The notes beneath the pieces are model-generated. The model searched no databases. It saw nothing but the letters and a program-made list of their open reading frames with translations, and had not been told where the DNA came from. This document shows positions 1-6,840 of a stretch of 12,323 bases of DNA, piece after piece. Numbering within the stretch: position 1 is the stretch's first letter; each line of letters starts with the position of its first letter. This DNA is from Synergistaceae bacterium UBA5560. Its GTDB lineage: Bacteria > Synergistota > Synergistia > Synergistales > Aminiphilaceae. The stretch covers positions 32,862 through 45,184 of the forward strand of contig DIMS01000040.1 in the NCBI GenBank assembly GCA_002425685.1. Direction: 5' to 3'. The translations under genes were made by a program, and so were the position numbers.

Positions 1-28
1 ACAGGACAACCGCCATTCTCTTTCTCAC
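1..28 (-). CDS. Start of an unknown gene leaving the left edge (partial)
   Basis: Read on the minus strand, a GTG codon at 28-26 lies eight bases after an AAGAGG ribosome binding site and opens a frame reading (M)RKRMAVVL before the window ends. A positively charged start followed by hydrophobic residues looks like the beginning of a signal peptide or membrane protein, but nine codons cannot identify a family. An alternative start is the ATG at 16-14. The gene lies downstream of a MarR-type operator-like site at 99-113, so it may belong to the same regulon as the adjacent methyltransferase genes. Existence of the gene is inferred from start signals only. Confidence 0.4.
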
Positions 29-95
29 AAAAATCGCCTCTTTCAGCGCAAATCCTTTGCTGTCCCAGGCTGACGGGAAAATGCGGGGCAGCACA

Positions 96-124
96 AAAGT
101 TTAGTACCTATACACCTTCGACAA
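96..124 (-). promoter_or_regulatory. Putative promoter with MarR-type operator (copy 1)
   Basis: On the minus strand, GTATAGGTACTAAAC (113-99) matches 13 of 15 bases of the perfect palindrome in the MarR promoter at 2063-2077. A TTGTCG -35-like hexamer lies at 124-119, at the same distance from the operator as the TTGACG in the MarR promoter. The -10 is weak (TAAACT at 103-98 with a 15-base spacer, or AACTTT at 101-96 with 17). It would drive the gene starting at 28. The site assignment is inference from similarity between the copies. Confidence 0.5.
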
Positions 125-172
125 AAAACCAGATGGGAACACACGCGCTCTCTTCACACAAAAACGACACCG

Positions 173-739
173 TCAGGACAGAAACAGGTTGAATGACTGA
201 GCAGGCAGGAAGGAGAAGCGCTTCAACTGCGAAAAGCCCGCTTCCGCCATCACTTCGCATATGCGGGACTCCTCCGTACAGTGCCCGGAAAGGCCGATGA
301 GACTGCGTTCCCCACGAGGCCTCCATTCCAGGATCGCCACCCTTCCTCCCCTCTTGAGACTGCTTTTCATGTTCCGGAAGAAAGGGACAGGGTCGGAGAT
401 GTGATGGAACACATTCCGAAGGAAAAGCAGATCACAGCTCTCCACGGGCAGGGTCTTTCCGCTCTCGTCTCCGGGAACGGTCACCACATTCCCGATTCCT
501 TTCCCGCGAACCCTACGGCTTACGGACTCCAGAAACTTCTCGTTGGTATCCACGGCAAAAACCCGGCCGGTCGATCCCACCCTTTCGGCGAACTCGATCG
601 TATAGTACCCGCCTCCCGAACCGATATCCCCGACAACATCGCCTCTTTTGATACCGAGGCTCTCAAGCACCTGCGGCGCATTCTTCCGGGCACGCCGATT
701 GAACAGCGCCACCTGCATTTCCACGAAAAAACTTTTCAT
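173..739 (-). CDS. Class I SAM-dependent methyltransferase (MT1)
   Basis: A 188-residue protein with a Rossmann-type methyltransferase fold. The SAM-binding glycine loop GDIGSGGGYY is at residues 37-46, and the acidic residue expected to hold the SAM ribose is D64 in GRVFAVD. A segment LLFLRNVFHHI at about 104-114 follows, then GGRVAILEWRP at 131-141 and a C-terminal GF-containing strand pair at 169-188. The loop has Ser where most relatives have Cys (GSGGG rather than GCGxG). ATG 739 follows AAGGAGG by eight bases, supporting this start. It is the second gene of a leftward unit behind the methyltransferase at 817-1452. A TGA in another frame (742-740) directly abuts its ATG, suggesting former translational coupling to a longer upstream gene. 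The methyl acceptor is not recognisable; small molecules are usual for this size class. Confidence 0.88.
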   Translation of the reverse strand: MKSFFVEMQVALFNRRARKNAPQVLESLGIKRGDVVGDIGSGGGYYTIEFAERVGSTGRVFAVDTNEKFLESVSRRVRGKGIGNVVTVPGDESGKTLPVESCDLLFLRNVFHHISDPVPFFRNMKSSLKRGGRVAILEWRPRGERSLIGLSGHCTEESRICEVMAEAGFSQLKRFSFLPAQSFNLFLS

Positions 740-839
740 TCAGACAGCCTCCTTCGCCGCTGTTATTCCCAACTCCCTGTTCAGACGGACGGCCAGCAGG
801 CCCGTCAAAAACACTGTCAATACATCCGCTTTCGAAAAA
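740..839 (-). other. Out-of-frame C-terminal remainder of MT2 (probable frameshift)
   Basis: Immediately after the five-T run on the minus strand (A run at 835-839 on the plus strand), a different frame reads SKADVLTVFLTGLLAVRLN and continues to AAKEAV, with a TGA at 742-740 that touches the ATG of the next gene. Its codons are mostly G/C-ending, and the VFLTGLLAVRL stretch looks like the final beta strand of a class I methyltransferase. The annotated frame of MT2 instead stops at 817, just before that strand would occur. One additional T in the run would join the two into a protein of about 237 residues. It could be a real indel, a sequencing error, or chance. Confidence 0.5.
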
Positions 840-1452
840 CCTGTCGACGGGCAATGGAGTTCACGTACGCGTCTTCCTTGAGGAAGAGTCCCCGCTCGCG
901 ACACAATTCGGGATACACATTGTTCCAATTGTCTTTGTTTCGTTCGCCCCAACAGCAGAAGGGAAACCAGACCGCGCCCCACAAACCCCACTTGGGACGG
1001 CTCCAGTCCACAAGCAGGAAGAGTCCGCCGTCCCTCAGAACCCGCGCCGCTTCGGAGATCGCCCCACGGCGCACCTCCGGAGGTGTCTCGTGCAGCGCCA
1101 TGGACGTCATGATCAGGTCGCAATGTTCGTCCGGAAAGGGCAGTTCGTCCATCGAACATTTCAGGAACTCCAAAGTGCACTGGAACGAAGAGGCTTGCTC
1201 CCGCGCATAGCTCAACTGATCATCAGAAATATCCACACCCACGATTGACGCCGTGGAGTGGGCCCGCTCCGCCAGAGCAAAGCTCAGCGCACCGGGCCCA
1301 CACCCGAGATCCACCGCTTTCATGCCTGCGGCAAGCATTATGTTCCCCAAGCTCTTACGGTAAAAATCCTTCTTCATTCCAAAAAACTCAGCGAACCGTA
1401 CGTAATGACGCCCTCCCAAAAGTCCCTTGAACTCCGTTCCTTTTCCTCTCAT
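817..1452 (-). CDS. Class I SAM-dependent methyltransferase (MT2), probably C-terminally truncated
   Basis: A 211-residue methyltransferase. The SAM motif VDLGCGPG is at residues 47-54, the ribose-binding acidic residue is D74 in IVGVD, and LPFPDEHCDLI at about 104-114 and GGLFLLVDWSRPK at 142-154 form the next core strands. The unusual segment 155-185 is rich in Trp, Phe and Cys (WFPFCCWGE) and may shape the substrate pocket. ATG 1452 is preferred over the adjacent GTG 1455 because AAGGAG then sits six bases upstream. The gene follows the MarR regulator at 1594-2052 in the same direction and has an operator-like palindrome about 80 bases upstream. The last beta strand seems missing because of a one-base shift near 835-839, so the gene may be inactive or the sequence may hold an error. 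The substrate is unknown. Confidence 0.85.
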   Translation of the reverse strand: MRGKGTEFKGLLGGRHYVRFAEFFGMKKDFYRKSLGNIMLAAGMKAVDLGCGPGALSFALAERAHSTASIVGVDISDDQLSYAREQASSFQCTLEFLKCSMDELPFPDEHCDLIMTSMALHETPPEVRRGAISEAARVLRDGGLFLLVDWSRPKWGLWGAVWFPFCCWGERNKDNWNNVYPELCRERGLFLKEDAYVNSIARRQVFRKRMY

Positions 1453-1524
1453 CACACTCTCCTTTTTAACTAAAACGACCCAAAAATAAATTACTCATCC
1501 TCTTCAGCTGCGGTGCACAACCGA

Positions 1525-1546
1525 ATTATGTATATAGCTGCTATAC
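1525..1546 (-). promoter_or_regulatory. MarR-type operator (copy 2) with possible -10, upstream of MT2
   Basis: The plus strand reads TATAGC-T-GCTATA at 1533-1545, a perfect 6-1-6 inverted repeat. Read on the minus strand with flanks it is GTATAGCAGCTATAT (1546-1532), sharing GTATAG and the central CTA with the copies at 99-113 and 2063-2077. CATAAT at 1530-1525 could serve as a -10 for MT2, but no good -35 is present at the right distance. It is located in the 141-base gap between the MarR stop and the MT2 start. Confidence 0.6.
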
Positions 1547-1593
1547 ACACAGTCGCCACAAAGCCTTCGAAGCGACATCTCCCGCTCGAACTC

Positions 1594-2052
1594 CTAAAGA
1601 AACTCTTCGATTTTTATGTTCAAGGACACCAAAAAATTCTTCAGAAACTCTCTATTCTCCCCACTCGCGTCTTGGAGAATGCTGTCGATGACATCGTCAA
1701 ATTCTCGATGGAGTCTTGCATGGAGTTCATATGCCTCTTCTCCTCTGGGCGTAAGAGTCAAGAGAAGCCGGGATTGATTGGAAGCATCCCTTTCCTTGAC
1801 GATCATGCCCTTTTTCTCGAGTTTCTTGAGAATCTGGGAGACAGCGCCCTTTGTCACGTTCAGCTTTTCCGCGAGACCGGTAACATGAATTCCCTCGTTG
1901 TCCTTGATATCCTTGATCATGTGTATCTCCGCCTCGAAAAGGTCCTCATCCATGCCAAAATGGTGTGTTCTCTTCAAGACCTCCAGAAGATTGCACACCA
2001 CTCCGAGCAACATATAGCTGATTTTTCCTCTGTTTCTACACGGTTTTTCCAT
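1594..2052 (-). CDS. MarR-family transcriptional regulator (regulator 1)
   Basis: Winged helix-turn-helix regulator of the MarR type, 152 residues from ATG 2052 or 139 from ATG 2013. A first helix (about 10-30) leads into EAEIHMIKDI, then the HTH GIHVTGLAEKLNVTKGAVSQ at about 54-73 with recognition helix VTKGAVSQILKKLEKKGMI, a wing with RDASNQSRLLLTLTPRG at 88-104, and C-terminal dimerisation helices. The wing Arg (R95) is the expected DNA-contact position. The start is uncertain: a near-consensus promoter places transcription initiation almost at ATG 2052, which would be leaderless, while ATG 2013 has only a poorly spaced AGAGGA. A perfect palindrome lies in its own promoter, implying autoregulation, and a similar one precedes the downstream methyltransferases. 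The ligand is unknown. Confidence 0.88.
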   Translation of the reverse strand: MEKPCRNRGKISYMLLGVVCNLLEVLKRTHHFGMDEDLFEAEIHMIKDIKDNEGIHVTGLAEKLNVTKGAVSQILKKLEKKGMIVKERDASNQSRLLLTLTPRGEEAYELHARLHREFDDVIDSILQDASGENREFLKNFLVSLNIKIEEFL

Positions 2053-2059
2053 GGAGAGA

Positions 2060-2088
2060 ATTGTATAGTAACTATACGCATTCGTCAA
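2060..2088 (-). promoter_or_regulatory. MarR regulator 1 promoter with palindromic operator (copy 3)
   Basis: On the minus strand, TTGACG (2088-2083) and TACAAT (2065-2060) are separated by exactly 17 bases. The spacer and the -10 are overlapped by GTATAGT-A-ACTATAC (2063-2077 on the plus strand), a perfect 7-1-7 inverted repeat. Protein bound there would block RNA polymerase, the usual arrangement for MarR autorepression. Confidence 0.72.
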
Positions 2089-2142
2089 GTCCTCTGACAA
2101 GCACTCCAAAAACGACACGGAGAGGGAAATCACACCACCGGA

Positions 2143-2188
2143 TTGACAGGAGTCTTTCTGGCTTCTATTATATATGCGTGCGCACGCA
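2143..2188 (+). promoter_or_regulatory. MarR regulator 2 promoter with palindromic operator (copy A)
   Basis: TTGACA (2143-2148), a 17-base spacer and TATTAT (2166-2171) form a near-consensus promoter. Three bases later begins TGCGTGCGCACGCA (2175-2188), a perfect 14-base palindrome covering the expected transcription start. It gives a leader of about 60 bases to the regulator at 2240. Its partner site is at 2736-2749. The promoter points away from the minus-strand promoter at 2060-2088, so the two MarR genes are divergently transcribed from about 60 bases between their -35 elements. Confidence 0.75.
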
Positions 2189-2239
2189 ATAATTATCCAC
2201 CCATGGGACCGAATCACACGTTCGCAAAGGAGGAAACGC

Positions 2240-2671
2240 ATGTTTCTCAACGACGACACGCTTTTTCTCTCGCTCCGGAACATCATCAGAAAAATGCACC
2301 GCCTCGGGGACCGCGAGATGACTCGATACGGCATGAGTCATGCGGAAATGCGCCTGCTCCTGCTGCTTTTCGAGGAGGACGGCCGAAGTCAGGAATATCT
2401 CGTATCGAAGCACGCCGTCGATCGCACTTCCGTGGGGCGCTCCCTGAAAAGACTGGAATCCCTCGGTTTTGTCACCAAAGCCAAGAATCCGGAGGACGGA
2501 AGAGCAAATCTGGTCTTTCTGACGGAACGTGGAAGAGAGAGCAGGGAAACCGTGCTGACCATCAAGGAGGACATTGAAAGAAAAGCCACCGCCGGCGTCA
2601 CTCCGGAAGAACTGCGTCTTCTGTCCCGGCTGCTTCAGAAAATGGACGGAGGGTTCTTGGACACCTTGTAA
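2240..2671 (+). CDS. MarR-family transcriptional regulator (regulator 2)
   Basis: A 143-residue MarR-type winged helix-turn-helix protein. Helix 1 spans about 5-24, followed by GMSHAEMRLLLLLFEEDGRS (31-50). The HTH is at about 50-78 with recognition helix DRTSVGRSLKRLESLGFV (61-78), and the wing has NPEDGRANLVFLTERG (83-98). The C-terminal helices (about 101-140) complete the dimer interface. ATG 2240 follows AAAGGAGG by six bases; an upstream in-frame ATG at 2174 lies inside the operator and is rejected. It differs clearly from the divergent MarR at 1594-2052 in its recognition helix and wing, matching the different palindromes in front of each. It probably represses itself and the activase-methyltransferase unit downstream, which carries a related site. 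The effector is unknown. Confidence 0.92.
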   Translation: MFLNDDTLFLSLRNIIRKMHRLGDREMTRYGMSHAEMRLLLLLFEEDGRSQEYLVSKHAVDRTSVGRSLKRLESLGFVTKAKNPEDGRANLVFLTERGRESRETVLTIKEDIERKATAGVTPEELRLLSRLLQKMDGGFLDTL

Positions 2672-2682
2672 TCCGAAGCGCG

Positions 2683-2707
2683 CTCGTGCGTCGTCAACGC
2701 ATGCGAG
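2683..2707 (+). promoter_or_regulatory. Inverted repeat between regulator 2 and the activase gene
   Basis: CTCG-TGCGT-CGTCA-ACGCA-TG-CGAG can form a nine-pair stem with a two-base bulge just after the regulator stop codon. There is no T tract, so it is a poor intrinsic terminator. Its arms TGCGT and ACGCA are the same as the arms of the operator at 2175-2188 with one extra base between them, so it may instead be a weak accessory operator. Confidence 0.35.
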
Positions 2708-2730
2708 GTCAATCGAGAGTTCAGTGGTTT

Positions 2731-2749
2731 CTATATGCGTGCGCAAACA
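2731..2749 (+). promoter_or_regulatory. Operator-like palindrome (copy B) upstream of the activase gene
   Basis: TGCGTGCGCAAACA (2736-2749) differs from the perfect palindrome at 2175-2188 at two positions, and both are preceded by the same TATA stretch. CTATAT at 2731-2736 could be a -10, but no convincing -35 is visible. The site is about 45 bases upstream of the activase start. Binding by regulator 2 is inferred from the shared sequence. Confidence 0.6.
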
Positions 2750-2791
2750 CATAAAAAGGGCGCCATTCGGCCGCCTCAGGGGAGGTATATC

Positions 2792-5700
2792 GTGTACAGC
2801 CTTGGCATAGACATCGGCTTTTCTTCCGTGAAGGTCTCCCTTCTGGAAGGAACTCATCTTCTCTACCATGAGTATCTGCTGCACAAGGGAAAGAGCAACG
2901 CCGCGCTCTCCGAAATTCTCGAGCGCCTGAGCCTTCGGTTTTCTCCAAGGGACATCCTTTTCGGCGCCGCCACGGGAAGCGGCGCGAAAGCCCTTGTCGC
3001 AAAGGGGCGGATAAATCATTGCAATGAAGTCTCCGCCCTCGTCGAAGGCGTCTCGATACTGCACAAGGGCTGCAGATCCATCATCGAGATCGGGGGCGAG
3101 GGATCGAAATACATCACCGGCTGCTACGAGGAAAACCCGGCGAACCTTCAGGTTTCCCTGAATTCGAACTGCGCCGCCGGAACGGGAGCGTTCCTGGAGG
3201 AACAGATCTCCCGCCTGAATCTACGCCTTGAGGAGTACGCGACCTACGCATCCAGGGCGAAGAGCATTCCCCGCATCGCCGGGCGGTGCAGTGTTTTCGC
3301 GAAAACAGACATCACCCACCACCAGCAGGAAGGCGTCCCTGTGGAGGACATTCTGCTCGGCCTCGCCCATGCACTTGTGAAAAACTACCGCAGCGCCGTG
3401 ATCCGGCAGCTTCCGATCCTGAAACCGATCTTTTTCGCGGGGGGCGTCGCGTTCAACACCGGAATTCTCGCTCCTCTCCGAGAGGCGCTCCAGCTCAGGG
3501 AAGAGGAACTCTTCGTCTCTCCCGAATCAGGCAACGCCGGGGCGATCGGCGCCGGGGCGATCGCTGGCCGGGAAAAGCTCCGCTTCGATCCGGAAGCTCT
3601 CATGACCGCCCTGCTGAACCCCATCGAAACCGAACCGAAGATCCGGAAACTGCCGACATTGCAGGGACACGGCGCAGACGACGGGAAGGACAAGCACATC
3701 TGTGCCATCCCGGCGACCGGCCCCATCCCCGTCGAGTGCTCTCTCGGCGTCGACGTGGGATCCACAAGCACCAACATCGTCCTCGTGAACGAGAAGAACG
3801 ACGTCATCGCCTACAACTACCTGAGAACTCTCGGAAGCCCCGTTGGAGCGCTGCGCAAGGGCTTTCTGGAAATGAGCGCACACCTGGGAAAGACGGTCCG
3901 GATCAACAGCGTGGGCGTCACCGGATCCGGAAGAACGCTGATCGGCAACCTGATCGGCGCCGACGTCGTCAAGGATGAGATCACCGCTCAGGCAAAGGCC
4001 GCGTCCTTTCTCGACGAGACGGTGGACACGGTCTTCGAGATCGGCGGACAGGATTCCAAGTACATCAGCCTGAAACAGGGCGTGGTGGTGGATTTCCAGA
4101 TGAACAAGATCTGCGCGGCCGGTACGGGCTCGTTCATCGAGGAACAGTCCAATAAATTCGACATTCCCATCGAGACCTTCGGCGAGCTTGCCCTGGAAAG
4201 CGAGGCACCGCTCGATCTTGGAGAGCGCTGTACCGTTTTCATCGAGACGAGCATCGCCTCGCATCTTGCTCAGGGTGCAACCCTGAAGGACATCGCCTCC
4301 GGACTCTGTTACTCCATCGTCAAAAACTACCTGAATCGCGTCGTGGGTCGGAAGAAGATCGGGGACCGCATCTTCCTTCAGGGAGGAATCGCCTACAACC
4401 AGGGCATCGTAAATGCCTTCAGAGTTCTTACCGGCAAGGACATCTGCGTCCCTCCGTTCTTCAGCGTCACCGGAGCCTATGGAGCGGCCATGCTGGCCCG
4501 GGAGGCGAAGGAGGCCGGGCCGTCGCGGTTCAAGGGTTTCGACGTCTTCGAACGACAAGACGCCGATATCGCAATGTCCCCCGCAGAAAACACCTGTGAT
4601 GGAAAAATCGCCGCGACAAACCGGTTCAACAGAGATATTGCGGCCCTGATTTTCGAGGGGTACGACGGACGTATAGACCCGGAGAAAAAGACCGTGGGCA
4701 TTCCGCGAGCCCTGTTCACTTACGGTATGTATCCCCTGTTCAGCACCTTTTTCAGGGAATTAGGCTTCAACGTGCTGCTCTCGGATCCCACGAACGAGAC
4801 CACTATCCGACTGGGGCAGGAGTACGCCCAGGACGAGCTGTGCTATCCCATCAAGCTGGTGACGGGCCATGTGGCGGAACTCGTGAACAGAAAGGTGGAG
4901 TACATTTTCTTTCCGGACCTTCACACGGTGACGCATCCCGGTTCGCAGACACGTCAAAACTATGGGTGCGCCTACATGCAACTTGCCTTCAAATTGATCA
5001 ACGCCACCATGAAGCTTTCCGAAAAGGGCATCACCCTGCTTTCCCCCACCATCGCCTTCAATATGGGGGAACGGTTCATGCGGCAGAGTTTCGGCGCCCT
5101 TGGAAGCCACCTCGACAAAACGGAGGAAGAGACGGGGAGGGCGCTGCAGAAGGGGATGCAGGCCGTTCTCTCCTTCGAGAAACGGCTGCAGCGGCGCGGC
5201 GAGGAGGAACTTGCCAAAATCGGCCCGTCCGAAAAGGTCTTCGTCGTCATCTCCAAGATCTACGGCATCGCCGATCCCGTGCTGAACATGGGCATCCCCG
5301 ACACTCTCGCGAACAAAGGGTACAAGGTGCTCACCTTCTTCGACCTGCCCGAGAACGACTGTTCGAAAGAGCACCCCAACATGTACTGGCCCTTCGGACA
5401 GCACATTCTGGAACCGGCCGCCCTCATTCGGGACCGCCCGGGAACCTACGCCATTCTTCTCACGCACCACTGCTGCGGCCCCGATTCCGTCCTGGCCCAC
5501 TACTTTCGGGAAATCATGGGGGACAAACCCTATCTCAACATCGAGGTGGACGAACACTCTTCTCCGGTGGGCGTAACCACCCGCATCGAGGCGTTCCTCA
5601 ACAGTCTCGAAGGAGCGGAGCGAAAAAGGGCGCAACGCGATGGCAACGAAGACGACATCCGCCCCTCTCGTGACGAAACGGTGAACATCCTGCCCGATTT

Positions 5701-6802
5701 TCGCACTCTCGGCAAAGAACATGCCATCGCCGTTCCCTTTCTGTTCCCCTATTCCTCCATTCTGGCCGCATTGCTCCGGCGGGAAGGCATCAACGCGGAG
5801 GAACTTCCCGAGCCGGACCAAAGAACCCTCGGCCGGGGACGGGCCTGCACCCTTACCAACGAACCACTCTCCCTCACGGGACTTCTGGGCGCCGTCTTCC
5901 GGAAACTGGAGGAAGACACGACGAAACGACAGATCGCCTTCTGCATTCCCCAGAACGAGGGAGCCGAAGTGGACGGACAGTTCAGCCGGCTTCTCCGGAC
6001 CTGTCTGGACGAGGGAGGCTACCCCCACGTACCTCTCGTCGCTCCCTTCCTGGAGGACCTGCCCGACATGGCACCGGAAAAGGCCGAACGGCTTTTCCAC
6101 GCGATTCTCGCCGGTGATGTCGTGCTCAGCGCCCCCCGCTCGCTCCGGAGGGACATCCTTGACCGTGTTATCGCACTGCTCGACGAAGACTGTCTTGACA
6201 TCTCCGCGCTGACACGTGTGGCGACGGACATTTCCGAACGATGGAGGGAAAGAGGGCCCTCCAAACAGCTTCTCGCCCTGGGGGAACCGTTCATCCTCTA
6301 CGGAGACTTTCTGAACGACGGCATCCTGAAGCGTCTCGAAACCGACCACGGACACCGGGTCGCCTACGCACCTCTGAGCGAGTGCCTCTGGCTCTTCTGG
6401 TTCGATACTCTCAACGTGATTCCCGAAAAGACAAGGGCGACTCGCCGGGAACTTCTCCAGCGATTCGAAAGCGCCATGCACCGCGTTTCCGCGGCTCTCT
6501 CCGCCGTCAGCCCCTTCGCCGAAAACCTGGAAGATCTCGCCCGTCTCGCGGACAAGACCGTGGGACTCTATTCCGGCGCCTTCGGAAGATACCGGAATGT
6601 CAAGGCGCTTCAGGTACCGGTGGGTGTTCAGGGAGTTCTTGCCGTCTCCTCGACCTACGAGAACACCGCCATTCTCCTGAACTCCCTCCACGAAGGGTTT
6701 GCGAAAACCATGCCGTCGAAACCGTTCCTCGATCTGACCTTCGACGGCAACGTCAACGAGAACGACCGCACGAAGGTCGAGTCCTTCGTACACTATCTGT
6801 GA
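2792..6802 (+). CDS. Giant 2-hydroxyacyl-CoA dehydratase activase-like protein (two BadF/BcrA-type ATPase domains plus DUF2229-type region)
   Basis: A 1336-residue protein of the acyl-CoA dehydratase activase-related family. Known activases use ATP to pass an electron from a [4Fe-4S] cluster to a dehydratase. Two tandem ASKHA ATPase domains are visible: domain 1 with GIDIGFSS (5-12), EIGGEGSKYI (99-108), CAAGTG (C127) and GRCSVF (C166); domain 2 with GVDVGSTS (319-326), EIGGQDSKYI (416-425), CAAGTG (C441) and ERCTVF (C480). Both Cys pairs are 39 residues apart and match the cluster-ligand positions of the homodimeric activase HgdC, so one chain may form an internal pseudo-dimer. From about 633 follows a DUF2229-like region (VGIPRALFTYGM, DELCYPIK with C684, THHCCGPDS with C894/C895, NIEVDEHSSPVG). 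The C-terminal third resembles dehydratase-subunit-like tails weakly. GTG 2792 follows GGGGAGG by six bases; ATG 2735 lies inside the operator. No partner dehydratase is in the window, so the target is unknown. Confidence 0.9.
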   Translation: MYSLGIDIGFSSVKVSLLEGTHLLYHEYLLHKGKSNAALSEILERLSLRFSPRDILFGAATGSGAKALVAKGRINHCNEVSALVEGVSILHKGCRSIIEIGGEGSKYITGCYEENPANLQVSLNSNCAAGTGAFLEEQISRLNLRLEEYATYASRAKSIPRIAGRCSVFAKTDITHHQQEGVPVEDILLGLAHALVKNYRSAVIRQLPILKPIFFAGGVAFNTGILAPLREALQLREEELFVSPESGNAGAIGAGAIAGREKLRFDPEALMTALLNPIETEPKIRKLPTLQGHGADDGKDKHICAIPATGPIPVECSLGVDVGSTSTNIVLVNEKNDVIAYNYLRTLGSPVGALRKGFLEMSAHLGKTVRINSVGVTGSGRTLIGNLIGADVVKDEITAQAKAASFLDETVDTVFEIGGQDSKYISLKQGVVVDFQMNKICAAGTGSFIEEQSNKFDIPIETFGELALESEAPLDLGERCTVFIETSIASHLAQGATLKDIASGLCYSIVKNYLNRVVGRKKIGDRIFLQGGIAYNQGIVNAFRVLTGKDICVPPFFSVTGAYGAAMLAREAKEAGPSRFKGFDVFERQDADIAMSPAENTCDGKIAATNRFNRDIAALIFEGYDGRIDPEKKTVGIPRALFTYGMYPLFSTFFRELGFNVLLSDPTNETTIRLGQEYAQDELCYPIKLVTGHVAELVNRKVEYIFFPDLHTVTHPGSQTRQNYGCAYMQLAFKLINATMKLSEKGITLLSPTIAFNMGERFMRQSFGALGSHLDKTEEETGRALQKGMQAVLSFEKRLQRRGEEELAKIGPSEKVFVVISKIYGIADPVLNMGIPDTLANKGYKVLTFFDLPENDCSKEHPNMYWPFGQHILEPAALIRDRPGTYAILLTHHCCGPDSVLAHYFREIMGDKPYLNIEVDEHSSPVGVTTRIEAFLNSLEGAERKRAQRDGNEDDIRPSRDETVNILPDFRTLGKEHAIAVPFLFPYSSILAALLRREGINAEELPEPDQRTLGRGRACTLTNEPLSLTGLLGAVFRKLEEDTTKRQIAFCIPQNEGAEVDGQFSRLLRTCLDEGGYPHVPLVAPFLEDLPDMAPEKAERLFHAILAGDVVLSAPRSLRRDILDRVIALLDEDCLDISALTRVATDISERWRERGPSKQLLALGEPFILYGDFLNDGILKRLETDHGHRVAYAPLSECLWLFWFDTLNVIPEKTRATRRELLQRFESAMHRVSAALSAVSPFAENLEDLARLADKTVGLYSGAFGRYRNVKALQVPVGVQGVLAVSSTYENTAILLNSLHEGFAKTMPSKPFLDLTFDGNVNENDRTKVESFVHYL

Positions 6803-6840
6803 CAGTCGCAGCATCGCGTGACGAGGAACGAGGAGGAGAC

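Noticed and set aside
281..1210. A 309-codon open frame on the plus strand
   Set aside because: It overlaps both leftward methyltransferase genes, whose SAM motifs are clear, and its own translation is low-complexity, Arg/Ser/Pro-rich and without a family signature.
2174..2239. ATG 2174 as start of MarR regulator 2
   Set aside because: It lies at the operator and before the predicted transcription start; ATG 2240 has a perfect AAAGGAGG.
2735..2791. ATG 2735 as start of the activase
   Set aside because: It lies within the operator-like site next to a -10-like sequence, has no ribosome site, and adds 19 residues of non-family sequence; GTG 2792 has GGGGAGG at good spacing and starts directly at the ATPase domain.
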